The notes under the pieces: generated by a model
Database searches by the model: none
What the model saw: only the letters and a program-made list of their open reading frames with translations
What the model was told of the DNA's origin: nothing
Made by a program: the position numbers and the translations under genes
Shown here: positions 1 to 8,267 of the stretch, piece by piece
Numbering within the stretch: position 1 is the first letter of the stretch
Layout: each line of letters begins with the position of its first letter
Assembly: GCA_017411905.1 (NCBI GenBank)
Contig: JAFQPB010000034.1
Coordinates: 1-26,152 of the forward strand
Reading direction: 5' to 3'
DNA length: 26,152 nt
From: Oscillospiraceae bacterium
Lineage (GTDB): Bacteria; Bacillota_A; Clostridia; Oscillospirales; Oscillospiraceae

Positions 1-180
1 ATCGACCCCTACGGGAGGGAACGAAGGGAAGGGATCGGTGGGTCGATGTGGGGAGCGATGCGACCGCCGCCAGTGGCGGAGGAAGGGAACAGAGCGAGTG
101 GCCGCGGTCGATAAAATCGAGGATCAGCGTAAGCCTGAAGATTTTATCGGGTACCGCAACAGGGCATCGACCCCTACGAA
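1..180. repeat. Intergenic palindromic repeat remnant, ATCGACCCCTAC-bounded
   Basis: The 12-mer ATCGACCCCTAC opens the window, recurs at 167-178 and again at 609-620. Between the first two copies is an inverted pair, CGATAAAATC at 109-118 and GATTTTATCG at 140-149, that could form a 10-bp stem. The segment has no ribosome site in front of a plausible protein, and the 62-codon open frame from 38 to 226 shows no recognisable domain. It looks like one of the short non-coding repeats scattered between clostridial genes; its left end may lie outside the window. Confidence 0.5.
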
Positions 181-265
181 AAAGAAGACTGTAACACTTT
201 TTGGATTTCGGAATACCTTGGAATGAGCGACGAAAGTCGCGAGAAAATTTCTGGAGGTATTCATT

Positions 266-403
266 ATGTATAACAATGGCTTCTGTGGCGGCAATATGTG
301 CTGGATCATCATCCTCATTCTCTTACTGTGCAACTGCGGCGGCGTAGGCACTTCCAACAACGGTTGCGGCTGTGGCTGCGACAATAACTGCGGCTGCTGC
401 TAA
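266..403 (+). CDS. Cys-rich small membrane peptide, 45 aa
   Basis: This short gene encodes a 45-residue peptide. It starts MYNNGFCGGNMC, continues with a hydrophobic run (WIIILILLLC, residues 13-22), and ends in a Gly/Asn/Cys-rich tail with eight closely spaced cysteines and CGCC at the C-terminus. A good ribosome site, GGAGGT at 253-258, sits seven bases before the ATG, and a strong terminator follows immediately, so it is a monocistronic gene. A small GCGAC-GAAA-GTCGC hairpin (227-240) lies in the leader. The layout resembles short Gly/Cys-rich peptides of Firmicutes, some of which are annotated as chorion-class high-cysteine proteins, and loosely the YjcZ-type spore peptides. The function is unknown; the cysteines could bind metal or form cross-links, perhaps in a spore coat, but that is inference. 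Confidence 0.75.
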   Translation: MYNNGFCGGNMCWIIILILLLCNCGGVGTSNNGCGCGCDNNCGCC

Positions 404-412
404 ACGAAGGAT

Positions 413-443
413 AAAAAATCCTCCCGAAAGGGAGGATTTTTTT
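413..443 (+). terminator. Rho-independent terminator of the Cys-rich gene
   Basis: ATCCTCCC (418-425), loop GAAA, and GGGAGGAT (430-437) form an 8-bp stem followed by a run of T (437-443) and preceded by A residues, so it could also work on the minus strand. It starts ten bases after the stop codon of the small Cys-rich gene. Confidence 0.9.
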
Positions 444-444
444 A

Positions 445-620
445 AGTGAATAATGAATAATTATGGTATCGCTGCGCGATGGAATTGTAGGGACACCGCT
501 CCTGCGGTGTCCGCGGACACCCGGGGACGGGTGTCCCTACGAGAGGGATGGTGCGGTGAGGCGGGTCGTCGAGGGCATTTCTTCCCCCGGGGGAAGGGTT
601 TGGCGGGACATCGACCCCTA
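445..620. repeat. Composite intergenic repeat with GTAGGGACACC inverted ends
   Basis: The core at 487-540 begins GTAGGGACACC and ends GGTGTCCCTAC, with internal GGTGTCCGCGGACACC palindromy. A related copy with the same ends and a longer, different centre lies at 12252-12325. An AT-rich lead-in (445-470, AATAATGAATAATTATGG) precedes it, and ATCGACCCCTAC (609-620) closes it at the 3' end of hemW. I see no gene here: the open frames in this stretch read through the palindromes and have no domain. Confidence 0.7.
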
Positions 621-1808
621 CTTCTTTCGCTTGGCGATGGGCTTGCATTTGTCCTGAATGAGGAGCAGGTCGGTAATGATGTCGTTGGAGAGGAGAAAAC
701 CCTCGCCGGTCAAGTGCCAGCGGCCATCGAAGGTGCGAACGGCTAATTTGCGGCTGCGGAAAACCTCCAATTTCTCCTCCAATGGGGCAAAGGGGAGCAT
801 ATATTTCCGTTCGTATTCCTTGGGGTCGAGGCCGTAGACTGTCCGCAGACCCATCATTATGTACTCGCCTGCCCGCTCCCGGAAGGGAACATCCTCCACT
901 TCCCGGAGGATTTGACCGCTTTCTTTGATGCCGGCAATGTAGCCCCGCAGATCCCGGACAAAGGTAAACCGCTGACCGCCGAAATCAGAGCTGGCGTTGG
1001 GGCCAAAGCCTAAGTACTCGCCGCCCTGCCAATATTTAAGATTATGGCGGGAGACGTTGCCTTTTTTGCAGAAATTGGAGATTTCATACTGCCGATAGCC
1101 CTTATCTGCCAAAAACGAGATGGCAGACAGATACATATCCGCCTGCAGATCGTCATCGGGAATTTCCAAAGCGGATGCCTGCTTACACAGCGGTGTGCCC
1201 GGCTCGATCTTCAGGCCGTAACAGCTGATGTGCTCGGGATTTAGCTTTGTGATGTTGGCAAGGGCGTGGATCCAGTTTTGGATGCTCTGGCCGGGGAGGC
1301 CGTACATCAGATCGACGCTTAGGTTCTTGAAGCCGTGGCGACGGATTTTTTTGACCGCATCCACCGCTTGCTGATAGTCGTGGGGTCTGCCAAGCTGCGC
1401 GAGCTGCTCGTCATTGTCGGTTTGGATACCGAGGCTTACCCGGTTAAAGCCCTCGCTGCGCAGTCGGCGAAGCAACCGGTCGGTAATGGAATCGGGGTTT
1501 GCTTCAAAGGTGATCTCCGCATCGTCGGCCACGTCAAAGCTTTTCCGGATGGCGGACAAAATCAGGCTCAGACCCTCACCGCCCAAAAGGCTGGGTGTGC
1601 CGCCGCCGAAATAGATAGTGTCCACGATGTGCAGCGACGCGGCTTCGCCTGCCTCCCGGATGTGGGTGCAGACCGCATCGATATATGCATCCTGCAGGCT
1701 GCCATCACAGACAGAGTAAAAATCGCAATAGGTGCATTTACTCCGGCAAAAGGGCACGTGGACATAAATACCCAAGGGGGTCTTGTGTTTTCTTGCAAAA
1801 ATTGGCAT
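618..1808 (-). CDS. hemW: Radical SAM heme chaperone HemW
   Basis: A 396-residue radical SAM protein of the HemW/HemN-like family. HemW binds heme and a 4Fe-4S cluster and is thought to deliver heme to membrane respiratory proteins; it is often mis-annotated as coproporphyrinogen III oxidase. The cluster motif CRSKCTYC gives Cys21, Cys25 and Cys28, followed by Asp-Phe as in HemW. FGGGTPSLL, the SAM-binding glycine motif, follows near residue 68. The HNLKYW motif near residue 257 matches the HNxxYW heme-binding signature that separates HemW from true HemN. A C-terminal HemN-type domain follows. GGAG (1818-1815) lies six bases before the ATG. It is downstream of lepA on the same strand, the usual Firmicutes order lepA-hemW, but hrcA-grpE-dnaK do not follow; repeats do. 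Confidence 0.93.
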   Translation of the reverse strand: MPIFARKHKTPLGIYVHVPFCRSKCTYCDFYSVCDGSLQDAYIDAVCTHIREAGEAASLHIVDTIYFGGGTPSLLGGEGLSLILSAIRKSFDVADDAEITFEANPDSITDRLLRRLRSEGFNRVSLGIQTDNDEQLAQLGRPHDYQQAVDAVKKIRRHGFKNLSVDLMYGLPGQSIQNWIHALANITKLNPEHISCYGLKIEPGTPLCKQASALEIPDDDLQADMYLSAISFLADKGYRQYEISNFCKKGNVSRHNLKYWQGGEYLGFGPNASSDFGGQRFTFVRDLRGYIAGIKESGQILREVEDVPFRERAGEYIMMGLRTVYGLDPKEYERKYMLPFAPLEEKLEVFRSRKLAVRTFDGRWHLTGEGFLLSNDIITDLLLIQDKCKPIAKRKK

Positions 1809-1835
1809 AGGTTACTCCAAAATAAAAAGAGAATA

Positions 1836-1987
1836 ACCCTCCCCTTTGGGGAGGGGGAACCGCGTAGCGGTGGGTGAGGTTTCTACCTCATCCGACCTCG
1901 CTCTCGCTCGGCCACCTTCCCCAAAGGGGAAGGTAAAACCTCATCCGTCAGCCCTAACGGGCTGCCACCTTCCCCAAAGGGGAAGGT
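1836..1987. repeat. Interspersed repeat, CCCCTTTGGGG type, copy 1
   Basis: The unit at 1836-1934 begins ACCCTCCCCTTTGGGGAG and ends with CCACCTTCCCCAAAGGGG plus AAGGT. It contains CCGCGTAGCGG and the phrase CTCATCCGACCTCGCTCTC. A nearly identical unit occurs at 5255-5353. Here a second 3' half is attached (1935-1987), with CATCCGTCAGCCCTAACGGG and another CCCCAAAGGGG end. It fills the lepA-hemW gap and ends one base before the lepA stop codon. It has no coding potential and looks like a non-autonomous palindromic repeat. Confidence 0.85.
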
Positions 1988-1988
1988 T

Positions 1989-3797
1989 TTAGTCTTCGTC
2001 TAATTTCAGTACTGCCATAAAGGCTTCCGAGGGGACGGCAACGGTGCCGAAGGTGCGCATCCGCTTCTTGCCCTCTTTCTGCTTTTCCAGCAGCTTCTTC
2101 TTACGGGTGATGTCACCGCCGTAGCACTTGGCAAGGACGTCTTTTCGTAGGGCTTTGATGGTCTCCCGGGCGATGATCTTGCCACCGATGGCGGCCTGTA
2201 CCGGAATTTCAAACTGGGCGCGGGGAATATTCTCTTTCAGCTTTTCGCATATCTTTCTTGCCCGGGGATAGGCGTTGTCTGCAAAGAGAATGAAGCTCAG
2301 CGCGTCCACAATATCGCCGTTTAAGAGGATGTCCAGCTTTACAAGGCGGCTGGGACGGTAGCCGATGAGCTCATAGTCCAGCGAGCCGTAGCCACGGGTG
2401 CGGGATTTGAGGGCATCGAAAAAGTCGTAAATAATTTCGTTGAGCGGCATTTCGTAGTGCAGCTCCACCCGGTTGGCATCCAGATAGACCATATCCTTAA
2501 ATTCGCCCCGGCGCTGCTGGGCAAGCTCCATCATATTGCCCACATATTCCTGGGGCGCAATGAGGTTGAGCTTTACAAAAGGCTCTTCTGCAAGCTGAAT
2601 TTCCATCGGGTCGGGATAATCCAAGGGATTTGCCACCATAATCACTTCGCCGGTATTTTTGGTGACGCGATAAACGACGTTGGGTGCGGTGGTGATTAAG
2701 TCGAGATTGTATTCCCGTTCCAGCCGCTCCTGAATGATCTCCATATGCAAAAGTCCCAAGAAGCCGCAGCGGAAGCCAAAGCCCAGCGCAATGGAGCTTT
2801 CCAGCTCATAGGACATAGAGGCATCGTTTAATTGCAGCTTTTCCAAGGCTTCCCGCAGGTCTTGATATTTTGCGCCATCAGCCGGATACACGCCGGAAAA
2901 GACCATCGGCTGTACCGGACGGTAGCCGGGCAGCGGCTCGCTTGCGCCATTTTCTACGGTAGTAACGGTGTCACCCACTTGGGTATCTGCCACAGTTTTA
3001 ATGGAGGCGGTGATATAGCCAACCTCGCCTGCACCCAAGGCATCTGCAGGAATGAGACCCATAGGGCTCATAGTGCCTACCTCCACTACCTTGTAGGTCG
3101 CACCGGTGGCCATCATTTTAATATCCATACCGGCTTTTACGGTGCCGGCCTTAATGCGGGTATAGACGATAACGCCCCGGTAGGGGTCATACTGGCTGTC
3201 AAAGATGAGAGCTTGCAGGGGCGCACTCCGGTCACCGGCAGGTGCGGGCACGTCCCGGACGATCATTTCCAGCACATCGTGGATATTGATGCCGTTTTTG
3301 GCGGAAATTTCGGGGGCATCCTGCGCCGGAATACCGATAATATCCTCCACCTCGCTTTTTACCTCTGCGGGACGGGCGGCAGGCAGGTCTATCTTATTGA
3401 TGACCGGGAGCACCTCCAAGCCGGCATCGATGGCAAGGTAGGTATTGGCAAGGGTCTGGGCTTCTACACCCTGCGAGGCATCTACCACCAGCACCGCGCC
3501 CTCACAGGCAGCAAGGGAACGGGAAACTTCGTAATTAAAGTCCACGTGGCCGGGTGTATCAATTAGATTAAGGGAATAGATTTCCCCGTCATCGGCTTTA
3601 TATTTTAATGTAGCAGCAGTTGCCTTAATGGTAATGCCCCGCTCCCGCTCCAAGTCCATAGAGTCCAGCATTTGCTGCTCCATCTGGCGGGATTCCACGG
3701 CGTTGCAGGCCTCTAAAAGACGGTCTGCCAAGGTGGATTTGCCGTGGTCGATGTGGGCAATAATAGAAAAATTTCGAATTTTAGAAAGCTCAGTCAT
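1989..3797 (-). CDS. lepA: Elongation factor 4 (LepA) GTPase
   Basis: A 602-residue translational GTPase. EF4 binds the ribosome and can back-translocate or remodel stalled ribosomes. G1 AHIDHGKST lies near the N-terminus, then the effector segment [10 protein letters not shown]3 DTPGHVDF and G4 NKIDLP. Domain II, the EF-G-like domains III and V ([13 protein letters not shown], with [11 protein letters not shown] after it) and the LepA-specific C-terminal domain ([20 protein letters not shown]) follow. Length is normal for the family. The start is placed at the ATG at 3797 because GAGGTG (3809-3804) lies six bases before it; a GTG six codons upstream at 3815 has no comparable site. hemW follows, separated by a repeat. 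rpoD is divergent. Confidence 0.97.
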   Translation of the reverse strand: MTELSKIRNFSIIAHIDHGKSTLADRLLEACNAVESRQMEQQMLDSMDLERERGITIKATAATLKYKADDGEIYSLNLIDTPGHVDFNYEVSRSLAACEGAVLVVDASQGVEAQTLANTYLAIDAGLEVLPVINKIDLPAARPAEVKSEVEDIIGIPAQDAPEISAKNGINIHDVLEMIVRDVPAPAGDRSAPLQALIFDSQYDPYRGVIVYTRIKAGTVKAGMDIKMMATGATYKVVEVGTMSPMGLIPADALGAGEVGYITASIKTVADTQVGDTVTTVENGASEPLPGYRPVQPMVFSGVYPADGAKYQDLREALEKLQLNDASMSYELESSIALGFGFRCGFLGLLHMEIIQERLEREYNLDLITTAPNVVYRVTKNTGEVIMVANPLDYPDPMEIQLAEEPFVKLNLIAPQEYVGNMMELAQQRRGEFKDMVYLDANRVELHYEMPLNEIIYDFFDALKSRTRGYGSLDYELIGYRPSRLVKLDILLNGDIVDALSFILFADNAYPRARKICEKLKENIPRAQFEIPVQAAIGGKIIARETIKALRKDVLAKCYGGDITRKKKLLEKQKEGKKRMRTFGTVAVPSEAFMAVLKLDED

Positions 3798-3954
3798 AGC
3801 TTGCACCTCAAGCACTACACAGTTTTTTCTAATTATACCGAATTTTTTGCCCGATGTAAACTGTATCTTTTCAAAAGTTCAGGGGAATAATGAAGAAAGA
3901 TAAGGCGAAAAACGATAATTTCCACTTTTTTTGAAAAAATTTCGTGAAAACCCC

Positions 3955-3983
3955 TTGTCGAAATGCAAAAATCGCGGTATAGT
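3955..3983 (+). promoter_or_regulatory. Probable sigma-A promoter of rpoD
   Basis: TTGTCG (3955-3960) and TATAGT (3978-3983) are separated by exactly 17 bases. The predicted start near 3990 leaves a leader of about 40 bases before the rpoD ATG at 4032. The segment is in the AT-rich lepA-rpoD divergent gap. Confidence 0.7.
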
Positions 3984-4031
3984 TTAACGGTGTTGCGAAA
4001 AAAGCAAAATACCGAAAAAGAGGTAAAGGAA

Positions 4032-5192
4032 ATGGGAAATACAAAAAAGCCCGCAAAGACCACAGAAGAAAATCAGGCTTCTGTACAGGCTTCCATACAG
4101 GCGATGATCGCCCAGGCGCGAAAGGACGGTATGATCCGTGCCACCGACCTGTCTGCGGCGCTGGAAAAACTGGATCTGACACCGGAGAAGATCGAGGAGA
4201 TCTATGACCGCTTAGAGGCCATGAACATTCAGATCATAAGCGCAGAGCTGGATTTGGATCTGGGTGACGATCTTGATATCTTGGATGACGATCTTGCAGA
4301 GGGTGAGCTGGAAGGACTGGAAGAGGAAATTCTGGTAGACCCGGTGGACTTGGCGGCAGAATTTAATTTGGACGATCCGGTGCGCATGTACCTCAAGGAG
4401 ATCGGTCAGATCCCCCTGCTGACTGCCGAGGAGGAAGTGGATCTGGCAAAGCTGGTTTCCGAAGGCGACCAAAGGGCGAAAAATAAGCTCACCGAAGCAA
4501 ACCTCCGCTTGGTGGTCTCTATTGCAAAGAAATATTCCGGCCGCGGCCTGCACATTCTGGACTTGATTCAGGAAGGCAATACCGGTCTTATCCGGGCGGT
4601 GGACAAGTTTGACTGGACAAAGGGAAATAAATTCTCTACATATGCTACTTGGTGGATTCGTCAGGCCATTACCCGCGCTATTGCGGATCAGGCACGGACG
4701 ATCCGTGTGCCGGTGCATATGGTGGAGGTCATCAATAAGACCACCCGCTGCAACCGGAAATTGGTGCAGGAGCTGGGCAGAGAGCCTACCGTAGAGGAGA
4801 TCGCCGCTGAGCTGAACCTGCCGGTGGAAAAAATTATCGAGGCAAACCGTACAGCGGCAGATACCCTTTCTTTGGATACCCCCGTTGGTGACGAGGAAGA
4901 TACCTCCATCGGCTCCTTCGTGGAGGACGAGCGCACCCCCGGCCCTGCAGATGCTACCTCCAATGCGATGCTGGCAGAAGCCCTAAAGGAAATTTTAGAT
5001 ACCCTGACCGAGCGGGAAGCAGACGTACTGCGTATGCGCTTCGGTATGTTTGACGGCAGAACCCACACCTTAGAAGAGGTGGGTCAGAACTTTGGCGTTA
5101 CCCGTGAGCGTATCCGCCAGATCGAAAACAAGGCCATCCGCAAGCTGCGCCACCCCAGCCGCGCCAAGAAGATCAAGGATTTCTATTGTTAA
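4032..5192 (+). CDS. rpoD: Primary sigma factor RpoD (sigma-A)
   Basis: A 386-residue housekeeping sigma-70 factor that directs RNA polymerase to vegetative promoters. A region 1.1-like segment with the acidic stretch typical of Clostridia takes residues 10-110. Then come region 1.2 ([17 protein letters not shown]), region 2 ([54 protein letters not shown]), region 3 with VPVHMVE, and region 4.2 ([20 protein letters not shown]). The ATG at 4032 is chosen because GAGGT (4020-4024) precedes it by seven bases and homology begins there; an in-frame ATG at 3963 lies upstream of the likely -10 box and would not be in the transcript. In many Firmicutes dnaG precedes rpoD; here it does not, and rpoD is alone with its own promoter and terminator. 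Confidence 0.97.
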   Translation: MGNTKKPAKTTEENQASVQASIQAMIAQARKDGMIRATDLSAALEKLDLTPEKIEEIYDRLEAMNIQIISAELDLDLGDDLDILDDDLAEGELEGLEEEILVDPVDLAAEFNLDDPVRMYLKEIGQIPLLTAEEEVDLAKLVSEGDQRAKNKLTEANLRLVVSIAKKYSGRGLHILDLIQEGNTGLIRAVDKFDWTKGNKFSTYATWWIRQAITRAIADQARTIRVPVHMVEVINKTTRCNRKLVQELGREPTVEEIAAELNLPVEKIIEANRTAADTLSLDTPVGDEEDTSIGSFVEDERTPGPADATSNAMLAEALKEILDTLTEREADVLRMRFGMFDGRTHTLEEVGQNFGVTRERIRQIENKAIRKLRHPSRAKKIKDFYC

Positions 5193-5194
5193 TA

Positions 5195-5228
5195 AAAATG
5201 CGTGCTGCAAAATCGCAGCACGCATTTT
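5195..5228 (+). terminator. Terminator of rpoD
   Basis: AAAATGCGTGCTGC (5195-5208) and GCAGCACGCATTTT (5215-5228) form a perfect 14-bp stem around AAAATC. The A and T ends make it usable on both strands, so it may also end transcripts coming from hisS on the minus strand. It begins three bases after the rpoD stop. Confidence 0.9.
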
Positions 5229-5254
5229 CGTATATATTTGCAAGGCGTGGCAAA

Positions 5255-5353
5255 ACCCTCCCCTTTGGGGAGGGGGGACCGCGTAGCGGTGGGTGAGGTT
5301 TCTACCTCATCCGACCTCGCTCTCGGTCGGCCACCTTCCCCAAAGGGGAAGGT
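5255..5353. repeat. Interspersed repeat, CCCCTTTGGGG type, copy 2
   Basis: This is nearly identical to the unit at 1836-1934: same ACCCTCCCCTTTGGGGAG start, same CCGCGTAGCGG, same CTCATCCGACCTCGCTCTC and same CCCCAAAGGGG end, with only a few visible substitutions. It sits in the convergent gap between rpoD and hisS, nine bases from the hisS stop. Confidence 0.88.
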
Positions 5354-5362
5354 TTTTCAATG

Positions 5363-6711
5363 TTATTTCTCTAAAATAATGGGGCCTGCGTATTTACCCG
5401 CCAGAATGTGGGCAGCGGCTTCTTCGGCAGTTAAGAGTACCTGCTCGCCGCTTACCATATTCTTTACCGCACATTTGCCCTGACTGAGCTCGTCCTCACC
5501 CAATAAAATGACGAAAGGTACGCCCAGCTTATCCGCATAGGACATCTTTTGCTTAAATTTCTTCTGCTCGCCGTAAAACTGCACCCGAATACCGCTGCTG
5601 CGCAGATTTTCCGCCAAGGAAATGGCAGGGGCAATATCCTCTGTCATCGGCAGTACCAGCACATCGGCAGGCGCAGAGGGTAGGGCAGGATTCAGAAGCC
5701 CCTGCTCGTCCAGTACATAGAAAAGCCGGGTCAGACCGATAGAGATGCCTACGCCGGGAAGTACCCGGTCAGTGTAGTAACCGGCCAAATCGTCATACCG
5801 GCCGCCGGAGCAGACAGAGCCGATCTCGGGATGGTCAAGGAGTGTGGTTTCATATACCGTTCCGGTATAATAATCAAGGCCGCGGGCAATGGTCAAATCA
5901 ACGGCAAAATTGCCTTCCGGCACGCCGAAAGCGGAGAGATTTTTGGTTACCGCCTGCAGCTCGTCAAGACCCTTGTCGAACAGCTCGTTTTTGCCGCGAT
6001 AGCCCTCCAGCGCGGTCAGCACCTCTGCGTTGGTGCCCCGAATGGCGATAAAGGACAGCACAGCATCCGCTTTTTCTTCGGAGATGGCCAAATCCTCTAC
6101 GAGAATTTTTCGCACCTTTTCTGCGCCGATCTTTTCCAATTTGTCCACAGTCCGCATCACGTCGCCGCTTTGCGCCCGCAAGTCCTGCATAGCGTAGAAG
6201 CCGTTTAGGATCTTGCGGTTATTGACCCGGATTTGGAAACGGGAAAGGCCGAAGCCGGTAAAGACCCGGTAAATGATAGCGGGAATTTCCGCTTCATTGA
6301 GAATATCCAGCTTGCCGTCCCCGATAATGTCAATATCCGCCTGATAAAATTCGCGAAAACGGCCACGCTGGGCACGCTCACCCCGGTAGACCTTGCTGAT
6401 CTGGAAACGGCGGAAGGGGAACGCCAAGTCGTTATAGGAAGTGCCACATATTTTGCCAGCGGCACCGTCAAATCAAAGCGGAGAGCTAAATCGCTGTCGC
6501 CCTTTTGAAAGCGGTAAATTTGCTTTTCTGTTTCGCCGCCGCCCTTGGCAAGGAGTATTTGGGCGTCCTCAATGGCGGGGGTGTCCAGCGGTGCAAAGCC
6601 GTAAAGAGAGTAGGTGGTGCGCAGAATATCTGCCATCCGCTCAAATTGCGCTTGCTTACCGGGCAGAAGCTCCATAAAGCCGGACAGGGTCCGGGGTTTG
6701 ATTCTTTCCAT
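5363..6711 (-). pseudogene. hisS: Histidine-tRNA ligase HisS, frameshifted
   Basis: Two overlapping minus frames together make one histidyl-tRNA synthetase, the class II enzyme that charges tRNA-His. The N-terminal part starts at the ATG at 6711 (GGAGG at 6723-6719, seven bases away) with MERIKPRTLSGF, and motif 1 and LRFDLTVPLAKYVA follow. The frame is lost near 6437-6441. The next expected residues YNDLAFPFRRFQISKVYRGE continue one frame over, with motif 2, then RGLDYYTGTVYE (the histidine-binding loop), motif 3 GVGISIGLTRL and the anticodon-binding domain. One base appears to be missing after GTGGCACTTCC; restoring one gives a normal 449-residue enzyme. The broken frame would yield only 169 residues. 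Since hisS is normally essential, a sequencing or assembly error is the simplest explanation, with a second hisS elsewhere the alternative. No homopolymer is at the site. Confidence 0.9.
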
Positions 6712-6730
6712 AAAATAACCTCCAAGAATA

Positions 6731-6885
6731 AGGCTTCCCCCTCGGGGGAAGCTGTCAAAAATCTTTGATTTTTGACTGATGAGGGGATGGTGCACTGTTA
6801 ATGCAGTACAAATCTGTAAAAATCGGCATATTTTGCCCCTCATCCGTCAGCCTGTTCGGCTGACACCTTCCCCCGAGGGGGAAGG
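6731..6885. repeat. Interspersed repeat, CCCCCTCGGGGG type
   Basis: It begins GGCTTCCCCCTCGGGGGAAGC and ends CACCTTCCCCCGAGGGGG plus AAGG, with CATCCGTCAGCCTGTTCGGC near the 3' end. The ends and CATCCGTCAG phrase are related to, but distinct from, the CCCCTTTGGGG repeats at 1836 and 5255. An inner AAAAATCTTTGATTTTTGA hairpin is present. It fills the gap between mgsA and hisS; no gene is seen inside. Confidence 0.8.
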
Positions 6886-6896
6886 CATTGGAATGA

Positions 6897-7310
6897 TTAA
6901 TATCTCGTCTTGTTGCGGTACATTTCCCGCCAGTCGAGATCGCCCCGCTGCAGACCCATAATGCAGATCTCCGCACTGCCCAAATTGGTGGCAATGGGGA
7001 TATTGTGCCGGTCGCAATGGCGGATGGTTTCAAGTATTTGATTGTCGTCCCACGCATCGATGGAATTGGGGTCGCTGAACAGGATAACAAGATCGATTTC
7101 GTTATAGGCAATACGGGCGTTGATCTGCTGATGACCGCCTTGCTTATGGGAAAGGAGCAATGTCACCGGAAGGCCGGTGTTGTCTGCAATCAGACGGCCT
7201 GTGGTGGCGGTTGCCAGCAGAGTATGCTTCATCAGCACGCTCTTATAAGCTGTGCAGAATTTGACAATCAGCTCTTTCTTTTTGTCGTGGGCCAAAAATG
7301 CAATGTTCAT
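6897..7310 (-). CDS. mgsA: Methylglyoxal synthase-like protein, active site altered
   Basis: A 137-residue protein of the methylglyoxal synthase fold. MGS turns dihydroxyacetone phosphate into methylglyoxal and phosphate. Family landmarks are IAFLAHDKKKELI (His8 and Asp9), the phosphate-binding ATATTGRLI, LLLSHKQGG and NIPIATNLGSAEICI. However, the motif GGDQQ-G, whose Asp is the catalytic base in E. coli (Asp71), reads GGHQQINARI here, with His60 in its place. The PHDPD segment carrying E. coli His98 and Asp101 is replaced by AWDDN. The fold is clear but methylglyoxal synthesis is doubtful. The ATG at 7310 is chosen for its GGAG (7321-7318) seven bases upstream; the longer frame from 7331 overlaps minD. 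It lies 17 bases after minD in the same operon, a pairing seen in other clostridia. Confidence 0.82.
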   Translation of the reverse strand: MNIAFLAHDKKKELIVKFCTAYKSVLMKHTLLATATTGRLIADNTGLPVTLLLSHKQGGHQQINARIAYNEIDLVILFSDPNSIDAWDDNQILETIRHCDRHNIPIATNLGSAEICIMGLQRGDLDWREMYRNKTRY

Positions 7311-7327
7311 AAGAAGACTCCTTTCTG

Positions 7328-8062
7328 TCAAAGGCGGACGGGTACAGACTGCCCTGTAATTCTTTTGGCAATTCTCCGGCAGGCAGCGGCAGCACCACCC
7401 CGGGCGAAACGGATCAGCGGCTGGTTTTTTGCGGCGGCAAGGACGATGTTCACATCCTCCGGTACAATACCCAAAAGGGGAAGACCTGCCCGATCCATAA
7501 TATCATCTACCGTAAGCCCCATAGCTTCGGCAGTTCGTTTGTGAATACGGTTGACCACCAGACGGATATTGGTTTTCCCCATCTTTTCCAGAACATCTCC
7601 GGCTGCCGAAGCATCCCGGATAGAGGCGGGATCGGAATTTGTCACCAAAATGATCCGGTCTGCATATTGGGCAGCCAAGGAAAAACCGGCTTCGATACCG
7701 GCTGGAGCATCCAAAAATATGTAGGAAAATTCCTGCCGCGCCTGCCGGAGCAGTCTTCCGAAGGCTTCCGTATCTATATCAGAGGCGATGCAGCCCATAG
7801 GGGCGGTCAGAAATTTAAGACCGGGGAAAAAGGGATGTCCCATAGCCATCTCCAAAGGGTACTGGCCGCTGTATATCTCAGCGAAGGACAGCGCGCCTTC
7901 CTCGGAAAGACCCAGCGCAATATCCAAATTCCGAAGCCCCACATCACAGTCGATGCAAAGCACTGTTTCTCCCAAATGGGCAAGGGAGGTAGCAAGTCCC
8001 GCAGTGAGAGAGGTCTTGCCTGTACCGCCCTTGCCGGACAGCACAGCGATCAATTCGCCCAT
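7328..8062 (-). CDS. minD: Septum site-determining ATPase MinD
   Basis: A 244-residue MinD/ParA-type ATPase. MinD cycles on the membrane with ATP and recruits the division inhibitor MinC. The deviant Walker A motif GKGGTGKT is at residues 10-17, Walker A' CIDCDVGLRNLD follows near 40, Walker B is FLDAPAG, and NSDPASIRDA matches the MinD switch region. LRNLD is a MinD rather than Soj signature. The C-terminus is basic (RRIAKRITG) and could form a short membrane-targeting helix, although the usual hydrophobic pattern is weak. GAGGAGGT (8076-8069) lies six bases before the ATG. No minC or minE is adjacent; MinC must be encoded elsewhere or be absent. An mgsA-like gene follows in the operon. Confidence 0.92.
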   Translation of the reverse strand: MGELIAVLSGKGGTGKTSLTAGLATSLAHLGETVLCIDCDVGLRNLDIALGLSEEGALSFAEIYSGQYPLEMAMGHPFFPGLKFLTAPMGCIASDIDTEAFGRLLRQARQEFSYIFLDAPAGIEAGFSLAAQYADRIILVTNSDPASIRDASAAGDVLEKMGKTNIRLVVNRIHKRTAEAMGLTVDDIMDRAGLPLLGIVPEDVNIVLAAAKNQPLIRFARGGAAAACRRIAKRITGQSVPVRL

Positions 8063-8091
8063 AGCAATACCTCCTCATAATAGTTACAACG

Positions 8092-8120
8092 ATTATAATG
8101 GAATAATCCACAAAAATCAA
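8092..8120 (-). promoter_or_regulatory. Sigma-A promoter of minD-mgsA
   Basis: On the minus strand TTGATT (8120-8115) and a perfect TATAAT (8097-8092) are separated by 17 bases. The leader before the minD ATG is short, about 25 bases, and includes the ribosome site. Confidence 0.8.
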
Positions 8121-8197
8121 GACTTTTATAAGGTTTTATTCCACTTATTTTATGAAATATAACAAATTTTTGGTGGTGATTTTTATGTGTGCATAGT

Positions 8198-8221
8198 AAA
8201 TTGATAAAATTTTATCAATTT
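8198..8221. promoter_or_regulatory. 24-bp perfect palindrome between minD and folT
   Basis: The half-site AAATTGATAAAA (8198-8209) is followed directly by its exact reverse complement (8210-8221). It lies in the divergent gap, about 80 bases upstream of the minD -35 and about 40 bases before the likely folT promoter. It could be an operator, or a bidirectional hairpin in RNA. The inner TTGATAA resembles the AT-rich repeat at 11249, 21377 and 23691, so it may be a degenerate copy of that repeat. Confidence 0.5.
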
Positions 8222-8267
8222 TAATTTTTACTATTTACTTTTTATGGGAAATGGTATATGATAATCG

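Noticed and set aside
1335..1877. 180-codon plus-strand open frame
   Set aside because: Antisense to hemW and running into a repeat; no recognisable protein.
2832..3566. 244-codon plus-strand open frame
   Set aside because: It lies wholly antisense to lepA, which has clear motifs; no domain or ribosome site.
3798..3815. Upstream GTG start for lepA
   Set aside because: The ATG at 3797 has GAGGTG at six bases; the GTG has no ribosome site and adds residues not part of the family.
6430..6445. Programmed frameshift in hisS
   Set aside because: No slippery heptamer, homopolymer or clear stimulatory structure is at the junction; an indel error or mutation is more likely.
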